From: Trichoplax sp. H2
Lineage: Eukaryota; Placozoa; Uniplacotomia; Trichoplacea
NCBI GenBank assembly: GCA_003344405.1
Contig: NOWV01000208.1
Location: 62,001-126,000 of the forward strand
Direction: 5' to 3'
Length of the DNA stretch: 64,000 nt
The translations under genes were made by a program, and so were the position numbers. This document shows, piece by piece, positions 57,761 to 64,000 of the stretch. Within the stretch, counting starts at the first letter, position 1. The number at the start of each line of letters is the position of its first letter. Below the pieces are notes generated by a model that was not told the origin of the DNA, did not search any database, and was given only the letters and a program-made list of their open reading frames with translations.

Positions 57761-58379
57761 TAAAAAATCATACTATCTAGGCGCAAGTTAAAGCTGGATA
57801 AAGCAGTTAAAATTTTCTTGTATCAATAAAGTGAGAAAATAATGATTCCTGATCGAATAGGCAGAAATATGTTGTAGAAATAAAGAGCGAAAGTATGTGA
57901 CTAGCACTTGTTTGTAGATTTCAAAATTTCTCACTCCTTCAATATTCTATACTCGCTATAAATGCTTTATTGCTCAGTTAATAATTATAACTGATACTAA
58001 ATAATTTCTACTTAAAAAAGGATCTCTTGACTTCAAAAATTGCAAGAAATCGGTTTATTTCCTCCAACTAATTAACTTTATTCATACCTGAGCAACTATA
58101 TGTAGGACTAAATATGGTTAAAAGTAATTTTTATTTCACCATCATCTTATATACTAGTACTGTGTTTTAGTAAAGGATATTTGAAGTCTCGAACGAACTA
58201 ATTTTACTAAGTTTATAACTAATACAATTTACAACGAACAAATTAATTTTGTAGAGTGCACAAAAGAAAACTATACTTTACAGTTTTACCTCGCAAAATA
58301 TATGCATTGACTACTGATTCTAGCATGTTTTTATATTACGCCTTTTTAATCATTAATGGCTAGCAAAGCTAATCGATTC
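57761..58379. other. intergenic, nothing recognised
   Basis: The sequence is AT-rich with no open frame or repeat of note. Confidence 0.4.
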
Positions 58380-59125
58380 TATCATGTATTTATTCAAGCA
58401 TCATATATGTCGTAGGAACTTTACATTTCTCAACTTTTTGATCAGATAAATTTGAAGTATTCAAAATATGCTATACAAAGGAAGTAAAATTCGTTATCGT
58501 ATAGAATGACTTTGATAAAATTATTCTAAACTGTGGCTGTCAATCAAGTTGGACGCAAGGAATCCTTAACAAATATCGGTTATCCAGAGAATTATACAGT
58601 GAGAGTAAGAACGCGCATAATTAGACGGATCTACTATTATTATAGAGTATTAAACTGTCAATGAGTTATCAATGAAACTATAAAAGCACTCCACTGTTTC
58701 ATGTTCAGATGAATTTACAGTTATCAAAATCTAATAGTCATGGAAATAAAATTTTCTATTGTACAGAATAGTATTAGTAAAATTATTCAATTCGACCAAT
58801 TTGGACTTACAGAATCTCTTTTAACAAATATTTGCTGTCCAAAAAATTATACAGTAAGAGTAAGAGCACAAATAAATTAGTAGATCAATCTGCTACTACT
58901 ATTGAGTTAACACAGTACGTGAGTTACTCATCAAACTAATTAAACTTTCTTCGATTTCTTAATCAGATCAATTCGCACTCATCAAAATCTGATACTCATT
59001 GAAATAAAATTCGCTATCATACAGAATGGCATTGGTAAAATTAGTCTATTCTGTTGCTGTCAATCAAGTTGGATATAAAGAACCTTTAAGAGATATAGGC
59101 CATCCACAGAATTATACTGTAGACA
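58380..59125. repeat. tandem array of about 260-bp units
   Basis: Three units start near 58488, 58750 and 59008, preceded by a partial unit. Each contains GTACAGAAT-like, TTGGTAAAATTA-like, CCAGAGAATTATACAGT-like and ATCAAAATCT words. Spacing is 262 and 258 bp, and divergence is moderate. No coding sense was seen. It is a small satellite-like array in a gene-poor interval. Confidence 0.85.
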
Positions 59126-59620
59126 CCTTACACTGCTACTAACACCAAGCATTAAAATGTATGTGAAGTACTAATTAAACTTTCTCGCTGCTATATGTAT
59201 TTTTATAATAACGCCTACTTATAAAAGCTCATTTTTTTAGTGACTAATTTTGACATTATTTGCAATTCCTAAGTCATATTTATAAAATAGCAAAGCATTA
59301 GTATTCGCCAATCAAAACCATGCAATTTGGATATCCAGTGGATTCTAAGGATCTATAACAGCGAAGACAAATATACTTTCAAGCATTCATCTTTTGAATG
59401 ATCTTTTTGACTTTGGATTAAACGCTACCACGTTGACTTCGTAACGAGATTTGTATATCTAAAATATTTTAAAGGTGATAATTCTCAGCAATTTATTACG
59501 GTGTAAATTCGGCGGTATCAGACCTCTCAACTTAGCGATAAAAATCGTAAGTAGTTCATAATTTTTTTCTGTAAGCAAATGACAGGATTTAACAAGCATA
59601 CATTTAAAATTAAAGAATTT
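59126..59620. other. intergenic, nothing recognised
   Basis: This AT-rich interval lies between the 260-bp array and an LTR-type element. No gene or RNA was seen. Confidence 0.4.
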
Positions 59621-59625
59621 GTGAT

Positions 59626-60255
59626 TGTCACAAAACAGCTTTGCTACAAGATAACGTAATGTACGATCAATAAGTCAATTCCTTGAACCAAGTATCAAGG
59701 AACGATATCTGTACTATCAGAAACACTTTTGCTCTACTAGCAGACTACACAAAGACTTAAACGCCTACTATTTTACGTTAAACACTAAGTTTGAGAATCC
59801 ACTTTATTGCACAATATACTGCATTTATATACTATTCCTCAATAGTTCATGAGTCACAGTTAGTACGATTAACTTTGGAATCATTTACTGAATTAGATAT
59901 TAATTGTAGCTACTGCTCCCTTAATACAGACAACAGTATTTACTAACTTAGGCATCTGATGACTAATACAGAATAGTCAGATTACGATATGTGCTATCAC
60001 GGAACATTTCCACGATAATTTACAATCTACCATAAGTAAGTTACAATCACAATGATCCGAACTGTAAGTAGATGATTTGCATTCCCTATTATAACGATTA
60101 ATTTCAGTATGTGTATATGTGTCACTATCATAAAAAGTCAGTGCTATATTAAATGGCAGTATATCCAAATTAGAAGTTCACTGAATAAGGATAGGCTAAC
60201 AGAATTATCCTAACATAGATATTTCTACTCTAATACAGTATATAACACTGTCACA
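59626..60255. mobile_element. solo LTR-type element, 630 bp, TSD GTGAT
   Basis: The element begins TGTCACAAAACAGC and ends ACACTGTCACA, between exact GTGAT repeats (59621-59625 and 60256-60260). Its partner copy is at 33070-33680. The left end shows the family hairpin (AAACAGC ... GCTAC region). A 63-codon minus-strand frame inside (59977-60168) is a shadow. Confidence 0.85.
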
Positions 60256-60260
60256 GTGAT

Positions 60261-60814
60261 ATAAGATGACATTAACAAATGTGGCAACTCATGTTCATCA
60301 TTTGTTAGTCAGAGCCTTAATTTATCGATTTCAGCAGAAGATTCAACTACATTAGCAGCATTGGAAAACATTTTGAATTGATATAACTTAATTTAAAGAT
60401 CATTTACTAGTCGTATATCATTGTCTGCGGCAAATTTACTCTATCTATGAACACTATCAGTAATAAATGTTTCATTCTAGAAACTTTAATTTCATTGCTT
60501 GAACGATTTAAACCTTATAATTGAAAGTTTTAATCCACGTCATGACGATATTCGAATCAATTTATCGTACATAAACTTTCAATTGGCGTAAATGAGCAAC
60601 TTATAATAGTTGAGTAAATCTACTTATTATAAAATAAGCGTGTAATGTCTTCTAATAGAAGAGAATTACATCAATATCTTTATTCATTGACTGCTTTTTA
60701 ATAAGATATACCACAAATTTTAAAAATTTCGTTTATCAATCAAACATAGCAGCCATTGACTTTCTTGTGATTACATGGAAGACTGTATTATCAATAAATC
60801 TCTCCTTAACTTTT
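60261..60814. other. intergenic, nothing recognised
   Basis: This AT-rich sequence precedes a tandem array. No gene was seen. Confidence 0.4.
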
Positions 60815-61370
60815 TTTTCGGAATAGATCATTTTGCAATAGCGGATAGCATATTAGACTTTCATATAACGTAACTATCAGCTAATTCCTAAAAAATAGAC
60901 TAATAGCTCATTTTACAATTGTGGATGGAATAATACAACTTCATATGAAAACTTCGTAGCTACTTAGTTATCTGCTAATTCATAAAGAAGTAGATGAATA
61001 GATCATTTTGCTATTATGGATAGGATTCTAGGAATTTGTATAAAAACTTTGTAATGACTTAGTTATTGGCCAACCTAGAAAAAATCAAGTAATAGATCAC
61101 TTTGCAATGGTGAATGGCAAGCTAGAAATTCTTCTGAAAACTTCGCAATGACTTAACTATCTGTTAATCCATAAAAATGGACTGATGGGTCATTTAGCAA
61201 TTGTAGATAGCATACTAAAACTTCATATGAAAACTTTACAATGACTTAATTATCTGTTAATCCATAAAATATATTTATAAACTAATAGATCATTTTGCAA
61301 TTGTTAATAGCGTACTAGAACTTCATAAAAATTTCATAATGATTTAATTACCTGTTAGTCCATAAATTCT
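60815..61370. repeat. tandem array, six units of about 80-100 bp, upstream of the discoidin gene
   Basis: Units start near 60822, 60901, 60996, 61090, 61183 and 61283. Each contains variants of AATAGATCATTTTGCAATTG, ACTTCATATGAAAACTT and ATGACTTAGTTATCTG. The array ends about 220 bp before the start codon of the discoidin gene, so it could contribute to that gene's 5' region. No transcription-factor site is claimed. Confidence 0.88.
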
Positions 61371-61591
61371 CCACAAATTTAAAATGTGTAATGCTTATAG
61401 GATAGCCACTCTTTCTTGCATCTATCTTCAAAATTCAGAAATATAAATCTTTTTTTCTACATTTATATGAAGTTAATTCCTACTACAGAAATCCAACAGC
61501 TTGGATCAGCAACATTTTGTCCGGCTAGTTCATATATGAGGTTCCACTTTATACAGTCATCGATAGGATTTAATCGGCATATTTAGATAGC
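61371..61591 (+). promoter_or_regulatory. presumed promoter / 5' UTR of the discoidin gene
   Basis: This is the 220-bp interval between the tandem array and the ATG. It is somewhat less AT-rich near 61490-61530. No TATA box could be assigned with confidence. Position is the only evidence. Confidence 0.25.
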
Positions 61592-63054
61592 ATGGGTTTT
61601 CTCGCCTATATCCTTTTCTTCACCACAGTTATAACGTTTTCAAACCTTCCGGTGGAAGCACAGACAGTAGGTTTGTATCGAAATTTTGCAGGACCGACTT
61701 TATTAATTCAACAGCAAGTTATTGACTGTTTAATCTCGACAAAATTGAATATTTGCTTTGCTATTTTCATTTTTTAGTATTAATAGAATTAAAGATGGAT
61801 TACTTTTAAATTATCTATTTCAAACAAACTGGTAACGTATATGATTTTCTAGACTAATATTCTTTGGGCATGATTTTGTTTTTTCCAGAATGTGATCGAC
61901 CGCTTGGTCTAAGGGATGGCTCTATTAAAAATAGTCAACTATTTAGTTCTGGTCCAACTACATCGGGCGTTGCCGCACAGTACGCTCGATTATTTTCCAG
62001 TAGTGCATGGTGTATAATGTCTTCGCAATTCGTTGCCGGTTCGCATTATTTGCAAATCGATTTTTTACAAGCAGTCAACGTAACAGCTATCGAAGCTCAA
62101 GGTCAATCAAGATCAGGAGCAACATCCTATTACACTCAATATTGTTCAACTGCCGAGACTTCCTCTTGCCAATTTATATTGGAAAACGGAGGCCCCAAGG
62201 TTATATACCAGTCTTTGAATTATATTTGATGACTCAACTAGTAAAATGATTTACGTTATACGATTATAATTCCAGAGACTAAAATATATACATAAAGGAA
62301 TGAAGCACCAATAGCTTAATCAAGATAGCAAAAAGATAAAAAATTACTCTTCTGCTAGGATACGCATGTAAATATTGAATTTCTATCATTTGCTAGGAAT
62401 TTATAGGCAGGGCTGATGGAGAAGAAAGTATTTTAACAAGATTGCCTAACCGAGTGCTTACTCGTTATATACGTATTTATCCTTTACAATTTGTGAACAA
62501 TCCTTGTATGAGATTAGAAATTTATGGTTGCTCAGCGATTGATTTTACTCCTGCGCCTGCAACGACAGATGGTAGGTTCAATAGTGTTCGAAAGCGCTAA
62601 TTAAACATTTCAATATCTGCTCGTTGCTACTCATGAAATAGTTGCCTAGTTCTGCTAACAATATTACTCACGATTCATATTCTCTCGGTACGCTAATCAT
62701 TATTACGTTATTAAACTGGGATCACTTTCAACAGCGCCATGCAATGTATCACTTGGGATGAGCGACGCTAGAATCAATGATAGTCAAATCTATGGAGAAG
62801 GGGAAACTTTTATCTCAACAACTCCAAAATTTGCTCGACTGAAACGCGCAAGTGCTTGGTGTATTCGCCCAAATTACTTCCAACCTGGAAAAGATTATCT
62901 TGAAATAGATTTATTAAGAAATGCAACATTAACTGCTATCGCGGCACAAGGTCAATCCAATTCCGGAGTAAGCATGTTTCAAATGATGTTCTCTATTGAT
63001 ATACCAGAAATCTCTTGGAAAAATTATACAGCCATTAATTCGACGAAGCCGGAG
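61592..63054 (+). CDS. secreted discoidin (F5/8 type C) domain protein, 3' end beyond the recognised part
   Basis: Four exons are inferred: 61592-61670, 61889-62199, 62397-62571 and 62735-63054, with introns of 218, 197 and 163 bp, all GT...AG. Exon 1 encodes a signal peptide (MGFLAYILFFTTV, cleaved near VEAQT). Exons 2-3 encode one complete F5/8C domain, from ECDRPLGLRDGSI through the SAWC block and LQIDFLQ to RYIRIYP and MRLEIYGC; the Cys pair closes the domain. A short Thr/Pro linker (DFTPAPATTDG) follows. Exon 4 opens a second domain (CNVSLGMSDARI, SAWCIRP, YLEIDLL) and ends at a GTAAAT donor. Splice points are by eye. The second half of domain 2 was not found before 64000, so the gene is partial. 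F5/8C domains bind glycans, lipids or matrix; the protein probably acts extracellularly. Confidence 0.9.
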
Positions 63055-64000
63055 GTAAATGCGAAGATAATTGAAGATAATTGCTCAATATTTAGAATAA
63101 TGTATAAGAAATGAATTGCTATCAAAACTTTATCAAAAGCCTACGTTTCAAACTATTTTTATTCCAATAATTTAGAAAATCATAACCTACCCATTTAACA
63201 TATCTAAAATGACCAATCTATTTATTATTATATTATTAGTAGAAAGATAAATAGAGCTCTATACAATTGAGATGAAATGGTTTTCATCCTTGATTTTTGC
63301 AATCAACAAAGTCGAAATTTGAGTTATTAAAATAGTAAAAATTTGTAACTTGACGGAAAGTGGTCAATATTGCCTTTATCCTTCAAAATAAATTTCATGA
63401 TGAGTCCATTTGTTGCAGAACAATCCACTTTTCATTCCCTCATAAGGTAGTGGAAAATGACTAGAATAAACCGGATAATCAATAATCAACTTCAATTCTG
63501 AAGCATTAATCCAACTCAAAATCTGAGTTATTAAAACTGAGCAAATCTACGACGAGATACAAGATCAGATAAACAACATGTTTAACCTTAAAAGTATCGT
63601 TTATTAATAAAGCGTTTGACAAGAGAAGAATTCACTTTTCTAACCTTATAATAACAGTCGAGTCGAGAGTGGATAAGATAAACCGGATAATCGATTTCGT
63701 CTCCAAGATAGCAGTTTTATATTATCTAACAGTTATATTAAGGCATTACACAAAAGCATCAACTTATGTAGCTGTTTACTGCGGTCTTTCACGCACATAG
63801 TACGTTTACTTTAAGTATACAGTTTTATCATCAGCAATCGTGGAATTACCTTATAAGCGTAGCAGACTATTCTACTTCTTAATGTTACCGTACTTCAATT
63901 ACGAGTGTAATTAGCTGAAAGTACTACACAGATCAATGATAGTAAATAGCATAAGAGATAATTTAAAATGGATCAGGTGCTATATTATTTCAACTAATAA
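63055..64000. other. right-edge intron or intergenic DNA with dispersed repeat
   Basis: No exon completing the second discoidin domain (an RYIR...C-type end) was found. Motifs ATAAACCGGATAATC at about 63464 and 63685, and neighbouring words, match the 21.5-21.6 kb region, so a dispersed repeat lies here. This may be a long intron or the gene may be broken. Confidence 0.4.

Noticed and set aside
59977-60168. 63-codon minus-strand frame
   Set aside because: It lies inside a solo LTR-type element whose partner at 33.5 kb does not keep it as a comparable open frame.

Overview
The window is AT-rich metazoan DNA. It carries a cluster of intronless class A (rhodopsin-like) G-protein-coupled receptor genes, all on the minus strand. 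At the right edge, on the plus strand, is the 5' part of a secreted discoidin (F5/8 type C) gene with short introns of about 160-220 bp. Lineage-specific runs of single-exon receptors, short introns and discoidin genes fit a placozoan such as Trichoplax. This is an inference from style, and another early-branching animal such as a cnidarian is not excluded. No bacterial operon, CRISPR array, rRNA or convincing tRNA gene was seen.

Layout. Six receptor genes look intact: 300-1328, 24740-25879, 31647-32771, 40098-41138, 43382-44473 and 54024-55145. Three further receptor loci are decayed: 4345-5215 (frameshifts and stops), 16059-17167 (interrupted by a mobile element and an assembly gap) and 35052-36012 (two frameshifts and two nonsense codons). 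A fourth, near 50.2 kb, is a ghost: the sequence on both sides of the 43382-44473 receptor is present, but nearly all of the receptor between has been deleted. Several loci were duplicated with their flanks, so the cluster is growing and decaying by tandem segmental duplication. The receptors share an N-terminus rich in N-glycosylation sequons, a paired TM3/ECL2 cysteine, (D/E)RY-type motifs and NPxxY-type motifs. All of them lack the TM6 toggle tryptophan.

The spaces between genes are dominated by 335-630 bp elements that begin TGT, end CA (sometimes TA) and in the best cases sit between exact 5-bp target-site duplications. Terminal hairpins occur at their ends, and several contain a TATA box followed by AATAAA. 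I read them as solo long terminal repeats of one or more LTR retrotransposon families; no gag or pol region is present. One element marks the broken receptor at 16.8 kb. Two are present in one, and absent from the other, of two near-identical copies lying side by side. A decayed Tc1-type DD34E transposase pseudogene lies at 19845-20893.

Assembly. There are seven runs of N: six of 20 bases and one of 27. At five of them the sequence on the left is repeated almost exactly on the right, which is best explained by two unmerged haplotype contigs placed in series. Apparent local duplications at those gaps should not be counted as real paralogy without checking.

Whole-window view. The receptors probably act as independent plasma-membrane chemosensors or peptide/amine receptors with unknown ligands. 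The discoidin protein is secreted or extracellular and has no evident functional link to them. No new multi-gene system was found. The most interesting material is the hairpin-ended LTR family, the polymorphic insertions, the degenerate receptor switches and a perfect 49-bp palindrome at 8676-8724.
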